NCBI RefSeq assembly: GCF_040719265.1
Contig: NZ_JBFDAH010000011.1
Location: forward strand, 91,269 to 155,268
DNA: 64,000 nt
Direction of reading: 5' to 3'
From: Aliikangiella maris
GTDB lineage: Bacteria > Pseudomonadota > Gammaproteobacteria > Enterobacterales > Kangiellaceae
In this document: one piece after another, positions 44,274 through 53,465 of the stretch
How the letters are laid out: every line of letters begins with the position of its first letter
How positions within the stretch are numbered: position 1 is the stretch's first letter
Position numbers and translations under genes: made by a program
Notes under the pieces: model-generated
Told to the model about the DNA's origin: nothing
Seen by the model: only the letters and a program-made list of their open reading frames with translations
Databases searched by the model: none

Positions 44274-47200
44274 TTATTTTTTTGATTCCAAGCGTAAATT
44301 TTTAAAGTTCCAATTGGTGCCATGAAAACCAATTGCATGCCACAATCTGGTGAAAAAGTCTCGAGTATAATCCAAGAACAAATAAATTATTGGTAAACAA
44401 ATGAGTGTCGTGACTGTCGAATAAGCCAGCCCGCCAATGACTGCTCTGGCCATCGGAAAATAAGGGGGGCCTCCGCCGCCTAATTGAGTATCTCCCAAGC
44501 TTAATGGCAATAATCCTAGTATCGTAGTTAAAACCGTCATTAAAATAGGTCTGATGCGGTCGTTTGCGGCATGTAAAATAGCTTCTCTCTTTTCAATTCC
44601 CTCTGCTCGATAGTGGTTAATTCGGTCAACCAAGACAATCCCATTGTTTACTACTACACCCATTAAAACTAATATTCCGATGAGTGCCATCATCGAAAAT
44701 GTTGTGTCGGTAAATAAGAAATACCAGTAAACACCGGTGATAGCATAAGCGATTGAAGTTATCACGACTAACGGTAACATGAGAGATTCAAACAGTGCTG
44801 CCATCACGATAAATATCATCAATACTGCCAACAACATATTCGTCATCATGATTCGACCAATTTTTTCTTCTCGTTCTGTACTGCGTCCAAAGCCCCAGTT
44901 ATAGCCATCTGGTAGTGTAATATCCTTCATTAACTGATTGGTCGCTTCGCGAATTTCTTTTGCCGTGGTGTCTGAGTAATCTAACGTTAGACGCACCGAG
45001 GTTTTCCTATCAAAACGGGTAATTTGCGGTAATGATTGGGTCACTTGTAATTGGCTAATCGACGCCAGTCTGACGTTGGTGGGGGAGCCTGGTTTAGGAT
45101 TAGGTAATTCTATTGGTAGGCCTGCCAAGTCATTAATAGTGGCTTGCTTACGGTCAACAAAAGTTAAAGTAATGTCTGTTTCACCGAAGTCTGAGCGAAA
45201 GGTTTTTAACTGTTGCTTGCGCAAGGCAATCGATATTGTGCGTGCGACTGACTGAGGGGTTAAACCTAACTGGTTTAATCGGGTTGTGTTTAATTTAACC
45301 TTAACTTCTTGACTACCTTGTTGTGTTGCAGGTTTTACATGAGTTACTCCTTTAATATTTTGCAAGATGGGCATTACCTGTCTGGAAATATCCAGCAATG
45401 TATCAGTGTCTTCACCATTAATACCGATAGTCAGTGCATCTTGACCTCCACCTCGACGGCGATCAAAAGATGGGCGAGCAATAGCCAGTTTAGGCATGTT
45501 TTTTTCGACAAACTCTCGAATTTCTTTATTGGTTTTTGTTCGTTGATCATCATCAACCAATAATAATGTTGAACCTGCTTGGTTATTCGAATAGAAAGAG
45601 TAAACATTTTTAATATCTAATTCTTCTTGGTGAGAATACAGGAAGTTTTCTACTTGAAATACGGCTTGTTCAACTTTTTCAATTTCATAATCGCCTTGAA
45701 TGTTATATAAAAAGAACAGTCTTGAGTTTTCTTCATCAGGGAACATATCTGATTTGACAAATTTCTGGGGAATAACCATAGATACCAGGAAAAAAATCGC
45801 AACAAAGGCCGCGATGACTGGATGTCGCATCAACCAGGAAATCATTGCAGAGTAGCGCCCGTGTTCTTTAATTGTGTCGGTATGGCTAATTTTTTTAGTT
45901 TCCGATTTTAAACGACTTAAGCACAGTGGGATAATCGTTGTTGCGATAAACAATGAGGCAACCAAGGAAAGAATTATGGTTGCGGCAACATGACTTAAGA
46001 ATATGGTGATATCCATTTTTTCGCCAATGATGTTGGGTAAAAATACAATTGCTGTGGTAATGGTGCCGGCCACAACGGGTATACCAACATCTTTAACGCC
46101 TTTTAATGTTGCTTCGACCGGGTTATCAGGCATTTGCTGACGATAACCAAAAATACTTTCACTGACCACGACAGCATTATCAACCAACATACCTACCGCC
46201 AGCATTAATCCCATCATGGATAAAATATTAATGCTGATATTGAGAAAATACATGGCTGCAAAAGTTATCAGTAATGAGAACGGAACTGCCAGTGAGACAA
46301 TTAAGGTTAGTCGTATATCTCTTAAAAATAGAAAGAGTACCACTGATGAAAGTAAAAATCCTAACAGGCCAGATTGAGCGATATCCTTTATTGAACTGGT
46401 CACGCCATCTGCCTGGTTTTCCATAACAAATAATTTTATACCAGTAAACTCAGGTAACTCTTCGATTTTTTTCATTTCTTCAATAATAAGATCGGCTGTT
46501 TTTACCAAATTAGCATCGGCTTCACGAGTAATATTAATACCAACGGCATATTTTCTATCAAGATGTCGGCCGATTTCGATTTCTTCTTTGGCATAACTGA
46601 TTTTGGCAATATCTGAAAGTTTAAGTCCTTGTGAATTGATAACAAAATTTTCGATATCATCTTTACTGGAAAATTCCTGATTGACGGTAATCCGAATACT
46701 GTGATTTTGGTTATTAATTTCGCCCGCAGAAGTTAAGCTATTGGCGCTTTGTAATGTCCGCATTAATTGATTGATATCGATATGATAAGCTGAAATTCGT
46801 TCAGGAATTAATTCAATCTGATAGGTTTTGGGGGCAACACCGTGAATTTCTACTTTGGAAACGCCAGGAATTCTCTCTATTCTTTGCTTAAGTTGACGAT
46901 TTAATACCTGAAATGCATCACTTAAATCGGTATCTGCCGAGAGCCGCGCTTCTATGATGGGTTGATCATTTGTACTACCCGTAAATATTTGTACGCGTCG
47001 TAAGTCTTCAGGGAGTTCTGCCTTTATCGCATCGACCTTTTCACGCGCTTCAATACCTTTGAGCTTTGCATTAACACCCCAGTCAAATAGCATAAATACT
47101 TGACCAAAATCGCGTGTTGTATTGGATTGCATTTGCTGAACAGCGCCGATAGTGGCCAGTGTTTCCTCGAGGGGGCGAGTAATACTTTTTTCAATTTCTT

Positions 47201-47369
47201 GTGGCGTGGCGCCAGGGTAGTTGGCGTGTACAAACACGCCAGGAAATTGCACCGTCGGAAAGAACTCTAGTGGAAGCAGTCGGCTGGCGGCTAGTCCCAT
47301 TACCACAGTACATACAAAAATCATCGATACGGTAACCGGGCGTTTTAATGCCAGTTTGGTAAACCACAT
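44274..47369 (-). CDS. RND efflux pump inner-membrane subunit (second of pair)
   Basis: Proton-driven efflux transporter of 1031 residues with the usual RND layout: N-terminal helix (KRPVTVSMIFVCTVVMG), large periplasmic loop, helices 2-6 from about 325 to 485, a central hydrophilic link, then helix 7, second loop and helices 8-12. The helix-4 proton-relay segment is GMLVDNAVVVSESIFGYR (Asp kept, second Asp replaced by Asn as in many HAE-type pumps). It follows the other RND gene by two bases, so the pump is probably a heteromer of the MdtBC type. Substrate unknown. Confidence 0.93.
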   Translation of the reverse strand: MWFTKLALKRPVTVSMIFVCTVVMGLAASRLLPLEFFPTVQFPGVFVHANYPGATPQEIEKSITRPLEETLATIGAVQQMQSNTTRDFGQVFMLFDWGVNAKLKGIEAREKVDAIKAELPEDLRRVQIFTGSTNDQPIIEARLSADTDLSDAFQVLNRQLKQRIERIPGVSKVEIHGVAPKTYQIELIPERISAYHIDINQLMRTLQSANSLTSAGEINNQNHSIRITVNQEFSSKDDIENFVINSQGLKLSDIAKISYAKEEIEIGRHLDRKYAVGINITREADANLVKTADLIIEEMKKIEELPEFTGIKLFVMENQADGVTSSIKDIAQSGLLGFLLSSVVLFLFLRDIRLTLIVSLAVPFSLLITFAAMYFLNISINILSMMGLMLAVGMLVDNAVVVSESIFGYRQQMPDNPVEATLKGVKDVGIPVVAGTITTAIVFLPNIIGEKMDITIFLSHVAATIILSLVASLFIATTIIPLCLSRLKSETKKISHTDTIKEHGRYSAMISWLMRHPVIAAFVAIFFLVSMVIPQKFVKSDMFPDEENSRLFFLYNIQGDYEIEKVEQAVFQVENFLYSHQEELDIKNVYSFYSNNQAGSTLLLVDDDQRTKTNKEIREFVEKNMPKLAIARPSFDRRRGGGQDALTIGINGEDTDTLLDISRQVMPILQNIKGVTHVKPATQQGSQEVKVKLNTTRLNQLGLTPQSVARTISIALRKQQLKTFRSDFGETDITLTFVDRKQATINDLAGLPIELPNPKPGSPTNVRLASISQLQVTQSLPQITRFDRKTSVRLTLDYSDTTAKEIREATNQLMKDITLPDGYNWGFGRSTEREEKIGRIMMTNMLLAVLMIFIVMAALFESLMLPLVVITSIAYAITGVYWYFLFTDTTFSMMALIGILVLMGVVVNNGIVLVDRINHYRAEGIEKREAILHAANDRIRPILMTVLTTILGLLPLSLGDTQLGGGGPPYFPMARAVIGGLAYSTVTTLICLPIIYLFLDYTRDFFTRLWHAIGFHGTNWNFKNLRLESKK

Positions 47370-47371
47370 GA

Positions 47372-50300
47372 TTATGCCTCCTGCTCAAAATTAATTGGAT
47401 TTGAGTAATCTTTGCGATCGAGAATCTGGTACATAACAGGAATAACTATCAGCGTTAGCAATGTCGAAATGAGTAAGCCGCCTATTACGGTTATTGCCAT
47501 CGGGGCTCTGATTTCCGTGCCTTCTCCAAGACCCAAAGCCAATGGAAGCATACCGAGAGTTGTGGTTAATGTCGTCATTAAAATTGGTCTTAAGCGAGAG
47601 TTTGCTGCTTCGATAATGGCGGGGATTTTCTCATATCCGGCAATGCGTAACTGATTAATTTTATCAATCAAAACAATCGCATTGTTTACCACAATTCCGG
47701 CCAGCATTATCAGTCCCAAAAATACGACTACGCTGATTTCTGTATTGGTTATAACTAGCGCAAATATTGCACCAATAATTGCGAGGGGAATACTCAGTAA
47801 AATAATAAAAGGGTGAAGCAATGATTCAAACTGTGAAGCCATTACCAAGTAAACTAAAAATACAGCTAAAGCTAATGCCATAAGCAATGAAGTATAACTA
47901 CGCTCCAGTTCTTCGCCTTGACCACCAAATTGATAGTAAGTACCAAAAGGGAGTTGTATATTATTGAGGATTTGCTTTGCTTCATTAACTGCCTCACCAA
48001 TGCCACCATATTGAATCTGGCCTTCAACCAAAATAACGCGTTGCTGATCGATTCGCATAATTTCACTAGGGCCATAAGTTTCAGTTATAGTAGCAACAGC
48101 ACTTAATGGAATGGGATTGGGGGAAGTAGGGTTAATGATTAAGTTTTTAACATCCTCTAATTCATCTCTCGCTGATTCTTCAAGCCTGACCAAAACATCA
48201 ATTTGTTGCTCGCGTAATCGATAGCGAGTTGCTTTATTTCCTCGTATTGCATTTACAACGGTACGATTCGCTTGTTCGATAGATAAACCGAGCTGTGCCA
48301 TTTTGTATTGATCGAAGGTAATTTGTGCTTCGGGGTAACCATTTTTCATATTGGTATGTAAATCGACAAAGCGATCAGATTGGCTTAAATTGTTGATAAC
48401 TTTATTGGCCGCACTTTTTAACAGATTTAAATCATAACCATACACTTCAACACTCAGCGGTGTCGTAAAGCTAAAAAGCTGAGGGCGCTGTGCGTCGGAT
48501 TTTATACTTTGTGACTCTTGAGTTAAAAAGTCGCGGATCTGATTGAGTAAGCGATCTTCTTGCGAACGCGAAATACCTTTTACAAGTAATAGCGTGAACT
48601 CTGCCTTATTTTCTCCTTCTTGTTCAGGATTGGCTGTTAATTGATTCCCTGTGCCTGCGGTAGCAAAAACTTCTTTAACACCATCGAACTGGAATAGCTT
48701 TGACGAAAGGTTAATAACTTTTTGGTCGGTTAATTCAATAGCTGTTCCAGGTGAAAACTCAACTTTGACTTTTAATTGACCTTGCGCCATTTCAGGAAGA
48801 ACAACTTTTGACAGGTTATTGATACTTAACAAACTGAGTGCCAGTAAGCCAAAAGCAATAACTAAAGTAACTGATTTTTGATTCAGCGCAGCCTTTAGTA
48901 GCTTTTGATAGACACGGGTTAATGATTGATAAATCGCTTCAAATACCCGGCGTAGTGGAATAAAAATAATTTGAAAAACTTTAGAAAGAATAAAAATAAT
49001 TGACTTGATCAATAGAATTAACGCTGAAAAAATTAGTATTATTAACTCAAATGGAAATAATAAAAAACGCTTGGTCATGCTTTTTTCACTACGTTCAAAT
49101 ACTGGTGTAGAACGTTGCTTTTTAAATCCATAAGCTGCCATTGTTGGAATCAAAGTTAAGGCGACTGCAAGTGAAACTATCAGCGAAAAAGTAATCGTCA
49201 GAGCTTGATCACTAAATAATTGGCCTGCAATACCTTCAACAAATATCAGCGGTAGAAAAACTGCAATGGTAGTTAGTGTTGAAGCTGTAATCGCACCAGA
49301 AACTTCACTGGTTCCTTCTAATGCCGCTTGGGCAAGTGGCTGTCCTTGTGATTTTTTCTGAGAAATATTTTCTAATACGACGATCGCATTATCGACTAAC
49401 ATGCCTACGGCAAGCGCTAATCCACCCAGCGACATAATATTCATATCGATTTTTGCACCAAACATTAAGTTAAATGTGATGATGACAGAGAGCGGAATTG
49501 TCGCTGAAATAATTAGTGTTGCAGTCACTTCACCAAGAAATAGGTAAATGATAACCATGGCTAAAATGCCACCAATAATGGCTGATGAAATTAATTCTGA
49601 AATAGCGTGGTCAATAAACTTGGATGAATCAGTTAATATTGTCAGCTTGGTATTGGCTGGCAGTGATTCTTTTATCTTTTCAACTTCTGTGCGAATCGCT
49701 TCTGCAACAATGACTGTATTTGCATCACCTTCTTTATAAATGGCCAGTTCGACAGCTTGTTGTGAATTGTGACGAATAATTGAAGTTGGATCTTTATAGC
49801 CAAAATTAACTTCGGCTACATCTTTTAAGCGAATGATTTTTTGATCACGCGATAAAATAACGGTATTAGCAAAATCATCTATGGTTTGAAATTCATTAAA
49901 TGTGCGTACAAGTAATTGTTGTTGGCCATTTCGAATCTGGCCACCACTCATATTGATATTTTGTGTTTTTAATCGTTGTGCGATATCTTCAACGGTTAAA
50001 TTCAATTGTGCCAATTGGGTTTGATCTAGCAGAATTTGTATTTCATCTTCTAATCCGCCACTCGCTTTAGCTGCCGCAACCCCTTCAACAGTTTCTAGTT
50101 TTCGTGAGAGTTGATTGTCAGCAAAACGTCTAAGTTTTGTCAGGTTTAAAACCGGATCTTGATTGTCGATGGTTTCAGTATTATTGGGGTCAACCTTGAT
50201 GTTATTGTCGGTTGACTTGCTATTAGCCGATTTGGCATTATCAGCTTGATTTTTTGATGATGCTTGTTGACTTAGACTAAACCGAATAATGGGTTCATTA

Positions 50301-50695
50301 TTGGGATTAAAACGTAGTAAAGAGGGGGATTTTATTTCGAGAGGTAACTCGACTTGTTCAAGTTTTTCTCTGACATCTAGACTCGCGACATCGATATTGG
50401 TGCCCCAGTAAAACTCCAGATAAATATCTGAACGACCAGCTTTGGAAACAGAACGTTGCTGCCTTAATCCTTTAATCGTACCTAAAACTCCCTCTAAAGG
50501 ACGAGTTACCAGATTTTCAACTTCTGCTGGAGCTGCCCCTTCAAAATCTGTTCTTACGGTTAAGGTTGGATAATTTAATTCGGGTAACAGATTAAATCCA
50601 AGCCTGTTAACCAGTACCAGACCAAACACCAGCGCGGCTAGGGTAAACATCGCAACAGTTACCGGACGACGAATAGCAACGGCAATTAAATTCAT
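47372..50695 (-). CDS. RND efflux pump inner-membrane subunit (first of pair), with insertions
   Basis: RND transporter of 1107 residues. Standard features: N-terminal RRPVTVAMFTLAALVFG, helix 4 GMLVDNAIVVLENISQKKS, and TTTLGMLPLALGLGEGTEIR near the end. It is longer than a usual pump (about 1020-1050) because of a Lys/Asn/Asp/Ser-rich insertion near residues 140-175 in the first periplasmic loop and an additional hydrophobic stretch near 545-590 before helix 7. It lies between the adaptor lipoprotein and the second RND gene, in a three-gene operon with no outer-membrane channel gene. Confidence 0.93.
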   Translation of the reverse strand: MNLIAVAIRRPVTVAMFTLAALVFGLVLVNRLGFNLLPELNYPTLTVRTDFEGAAPAEVENLVTRPLEGVLGTIKGLRQQRSVSKAGRSDIYLEFYWGTNIDVASLDVREKLEQVELPLEIKSPSLLRFNPNNEPIIRFSLSQQASSKNQADNAKSANSKSTDNNIKVDPNNTETIDNQDPVLNLTKLRRFADNQLSRKLETVEGVAAAKASGGLEDEIQILLDQTQLAQLNLTVEDIAQRLKTQNINMSGGQIRNGQQQLLVRTFNEFQTIDDFANTVILSRDQKIIRLKDVAEVNFGYKDPTSIIRHNSQQAVELAIYKEGDANTVIVAEAIRTEVEKIKESLPANTKLTILTDSSKFIDHAISELISSAIIGGILAMVIIYLFLGEVTATLIISATIPLSVIITFNLMFGAKIDMNIMSLGGLALAVGMLVDNAIVVLENISQKKSQGQPLAQAALEGTSEVSGAITASTLTTIAVFLPLIFVEGIAGQLFSDQALTITFSLIVSLAVALTLIPTMAAYGFKKQRSTPVFERSEKSMTKRFLLFPFELIILIFSALILLIKSIIFILSKVFQIIFIPLRRVFEAIYQSLTRVYQKLLKAALNQKSVTLVIAFGLLALSLLSINNLSKVVLPEMAQGQLKVKVEFSPGTAIELTDQKVINLSSKLFQFDGVKEVFATAGTGNQLTANPEQEGENKAEFTLLLVKGISRSQEDRLLNQIRDFLTQESQSIKSDAQRPQLFSFTTPLSVEVYGYDLNLLKSAANKVINNLSQSDRFVDLHTNMKNGYPEAQITFDQYKMAQLGLSIEQANRTVVNAIRGNKATRYRLREQQIDVLVRLEESARDELEDVKNLIINPTSPNPIPLSAVATITETYGPSEIMRIDQQRVILVEGQIQYGGIGEAVNEAKQILNNIQLPFGTYYQFGGQGEELERSYTSLLMALALAVFLVYLVMASQFESLLHPFIILLSIPLAIIGAIFALVITNTEISVVVFLGLIMLAGIVVNNAIVLIDKINQLRIAGYEKIPAIIEAANSRLRPILMTTLTTTLGMLPLALGLGEGTEIRAPMAITVIGGLLISTLLTLIVIPVMYQILDRKDYSNPINFEQEA

Positions 50696-50805
50696 TATCT
50701 TTCCTTTGGTTGGGCACCGGAAAATTCTCCTGGTGCAAATGATTACTAGGAGTCAGGAAATATTATTATTAAACGATTAGTTTTTATTTTAGTCCGTCAA
50801 CCCGC

Positions 50806-52017
50806 TTAGTGGTTGACGGCTACATTAGATACACTGGTTGATTTTTCAGCTTTATTTTTGTCGACCACATTTTCCGAAGCAACAATTTCAACTTTTGTAT
50901 CGTGTTTTAAGATTTGTTGGCCGGTTGTGATGACTTGAGAATTATCATTTAGCCCACTCACTATTTCGACAATACCGTTATGTTTGAAACCGGTTTCGAT
51001 GGCAATTCGTTTGGCAATATTGTCTTCAACCACAAATACATGTGAGCGATTATCTTGTGTAATGATTGCTTGCTGCTCAAGTAATAAGCTATCAGCATGG
51101 ACATTAAAGACTACTTCGACCTTACCGAACATACCGGGTTTTAGTTGATTATTTAGATTGTTTAATTTTGCAACAACTTTAAATGTCCCTGTTGATGTAT
51201 CAATTGACGGTCTGATTCTTTCAATTTTTCCAACAATTGTATTTTCAGCATAAGCATCAACTTTGAGTAAAATATCTTGACCTTTTTTAACGTTACTCAT
51301 TTCTCTTTCAGGTAAATGTAACACGGCTTTCAATGATTGGGGATCGACAATCTTGAATAAGATGTCGCTTTCTCGCACAAAGTTGCCTATTTTTACATTT
51401 CTTTCGGTAATGACTCCATCGATAGGGGCTTTAATACTGGCGTAGCGTAGCTTTAGTTTTGCCAGTTGAAATTGTGCTTGCTGAGACTGATATTCGAACT
51501 TGGCGCGATCTAGCGCGTCACTGCTGCCCAACTTTCGATTAAATAGTGTTTGTTGGCGGTCGAGTTCTTTTTTCAATTTGTTTGAAGTAGCTTCCATTTG
51601 GGCAACTTCAAGTGATAACTGTTCAATGTCTAATTGTGCTAATAGCTCGCCTTTCTTAACTAAATCACCTTCTTCAACTAAAAGCTTTTGCAATAAACCA
51701 CTCGATCTTGCAACAACTTGCGCATCACTTTCTGCTTCCAGCGTTGTTATGGTTCGATAGGTTTGTTTTATTTCGCCTCGTGATACGCTAACAACTTCAA
51801 CAGGAACCGGTGCCTTTTCTTTTTGCTTTGCTTTGCCATCATCACCTGAAGCCTTTTCGTCTTTTGCTTGTTTACTTTTATCATCTTGAGAAGCCTGTTT
51901 TTGATCATCACTTTGTCCACTGTCACTACAGGCCGTGGTAAGTACTGATAAACCCAGCATAATGGATAAAAACGTCATTTTTAGCCGTTCGGTCGAATTA
52001 GCAGCAAATAATTTCAT
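50806..52017 (-). CDS. Efflux RND periplasmic adaptor lipoprotein
   Basis: Membrane-fusion protein of 403 residues from the ATG at 52017 (AAGGA seven bases upstream; the longer TTG start at 52041 is less likely). Lipoprotein signal with Cys near 30 (VLTTACSD), then a charged Lys/Asp/Gln-rich linker to about 72, a lipoyl-like barrel (LLQKLLVEEGDLVKKGELLA), a helical hairpin, the second barrel half (IKAPIDGVITERNVKIGNFV) and beta-barrel domains. It connects the RND pair to an outer-membrane channel encoded elsewhere. First gene of the operon. Confidence 0.92.
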   Translation of the reverse strand: MKLFAANSTERLKMTFLSIMLGLSVLTTACSDSGQSDDQKQASQDDKSKQAKDEKASGDDGKAKQKEKAPVPVEVVSVSRGEIKQTYRTITTLEAESDAQVVARSSGLLQKLLVEEGDLVKKGELLAQLDIEQLSLEVAQMEATSNKLKKELDRQQTLFNRKLGSSDALDRAKFEYQSQQAQFQLAKLKLRYASIKAPIDGVITERNVKIGNFVRESDILFKIVDPQSLKAVLHLPEREMSNVKKGQDILLKVDAYAENTIVGKIERIRPSIDTSTGTFKVVAKLNNLNNQLKPGMFGKVEVVFNVHADSLLLEQQAIITQDNRSHVFVVEDNIAKRIAIETGFKHNGIVEIVSGLNDNSQVITTGQQILKHDTKVEIVASENVVDKNKAEKSTSVSNVAVNH

Positions 52018-52144
52018 GAAAGATCCTTGATGTTGTGTCAATTAGGCAAACCAGTTAAGGAATATTTTATTTAACAGGCTAATAGCAGATAGCGTGCCAA
52101 CTACCGTTAAATTAAATATGTTCCTTATAAACCCTTATTTTCAT

Positions 52145-52188
52145 AAGGTGTATGCTGTATTATATGACTATAACACCTTTCAAGGTGT
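52145..52188 (-). promoter_or_regulatory. Candidate promoter and palindromic operator of the RND operon
   Basis: On the minus strand a perfect TATAAT lies at 52159-52164. Eight bases upstream of it, in the -35 zone, is the perfect inverted repeat ACACCTT-TC-AAGGTGT (52173-52188, written on the plus strand), and a third half-site, AAGGTGT, is at 52145-52151 near the expected transcription start. No consensus -35 is seen, which fits a regulated promoter. The start codon of the adaptor gene is about 135 bases further on. The rest of the 452-bp gap (52018-52469) has no gene. Confidence 0.5.
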
Positions 52189-52469
52189 GTCTGTTTTGTA
52201 ACAAAAGTTTTTTTATGATTAACAAATTAACGAATTAATAGTGGATTTGACTAATTCAACTTATCTATAGGGTAATCAAAATGATTTATTGATTAATAGA
52301 TGCCACTAATTCCAATATTTGACGGGGATTTTCTGGTGTTACAAGTTGTCGATTTTAATATTAACTGAAGGTCTCATAGTTAAAACCGTCCATATTATCC
52401 GTATTCCACTGTTATTTTCACCGATGATATTTGAGTTTTTACATAATAAGTAATACTAATTAAAAAACT

Positions 52470-52976
52470 TTAGAATAGCTCAATATCTGGCTCAATGGCT
52501 TCCTTGGTTTTGGTTTTGGCAATCAGTTTATTGACTGCAGTTTCAAAGCCTTCACCACTTTTAATAGCTTCATAAAGCTCTGTTTCTTCCTGCATGGTGT
52601 AGCTTTTCTCAATACTGTGAAAAATAGATTCCCACTTTTGCTCATCCTGCAATTTTTCTGCGTCATTTAGCAATAGAATTGCTTTTTGCATACTGCTTAA
52701 TATATGAGCAAGTCTCTGATTCATTCGATCATAAAATTGAAAATCTACTACAGACTGTTTGACTTGCAGCTCAGTTTTTTTATGCAATCGATGGATTTCT
52801 GCGATGTTCGGTTCAGGTTTTTCATTGAGTAACTCATTGATTCGGCTATGTTGACGAACAATTTCTAGAAATAATTTGGTTAAGTCGTTAAACGGCTTTT
52901 CTGATTCTCGCAGCGAAATTGAAAGTTGAGCAGCGGCAAGCTGAAGTAACATGACTTGATTTTCTGTTTGACTCAT
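52470..52976 (-). CDS. Helical protein, unknown (CheZ-like helix pattern)
   Basis: 168 residues, almost entirely helical, no signal or membrane segment. A central stretch VVDFQFYDRMNQRLAHILSS (about 75-94) resembles the long-helix pattern (FQD..Q.L..I) of CheZ-type phosphatases and related chemotaxis helpers, but the CheZ catalytic Asp/Gln cannot be placed with confidence. The C-terminus is acidic (EPDIELF). It stands alone with no chemotaxis genes nearby. Not recognised; CheZ-like is only a hint. Confidence 0.6.
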   Translation of the reverse strand: MSQTENQVMLLQLAAAQLSISLRESEKPFNDLTKLFLEIVRQHSRINELLNEKPEPNIAEIHRLHKKTELQVKQSVVDFQFYDRMNQRLAHILSSMQKAILLLNDAEKLQDEQKWESIFHSIEKSYTMQEETELYEAIKSGEGFETAVNKLIAKTKTKEAIEPDIELF

Positions 52977-53302
52977 CTGGATTCCTGCAAATTTTAATTC
53001 ATACTTTTTATCAGTACCTGATAACTATTGCCAATTAAATCAACTAGGTAAGCTTAGCTTAAGTATTACCAAGCCTGCGTTATTGTCATTAACCATCTAA
53101 CTTCGAACCTAAATGTTTAATGATAATCTGATGCGGGACATTTTGAGTATAGGAAAGAAAACCTCTCGGAGATATATTAATTTGAGGTATTTCAGCGGTT
53201 TATTGAAATGATTGTATGCTAGTTAATATTGCAGATGTGTTAGATTATATTCTCCGATTATAGTCATCTGTGTGTTCATCTGGTTATTAGCAATTATGTC
53301 AC

Positions 53303-53358
53303 TTGACTTAAATCGTGTTTGAACGTATGTTTTAAACGTCTGTTTGAAAATGTGTTTG
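53303..53358 (+). promoter_or_regulatory. Promoter with PsrA-like operator upstream of the TetR gene
   Basis: TTGACT (53303-53308) and TATGTT (53326-53331) are spaced by exactly 17 bases. TAAAC-GTCT-GTTTG (53333-53346), just downstream of the -10, fits the published PsrA consensus G/C-AAAC-N2-4-GTTT-G/C in all but the first base. Additional GTTTG half-sites lie at 53317-53321 and 53354-53358. The arrangement suggests self-repression by the TetR product. Nothing else was seen in the remaining 52977-53465. Confidence 0.55.
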
Positions 53359-53465
53359 GTCTATTTAAGTATTAAAACTATTTTAGTGGCTTAGTACTTA
53401 ATAATTGGGTGAATCGGTTTATATTTTGGTTAAGAGTCATATAATGTCATTATATCTTGCGTTAA

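Noticed and set aside
52173..52188. Terminator for the gene at 52470-52976
   Set aside because: The stem is followed by no T-run on that strand and overlaps a perfect TATAAT, so an operator is the better reading.
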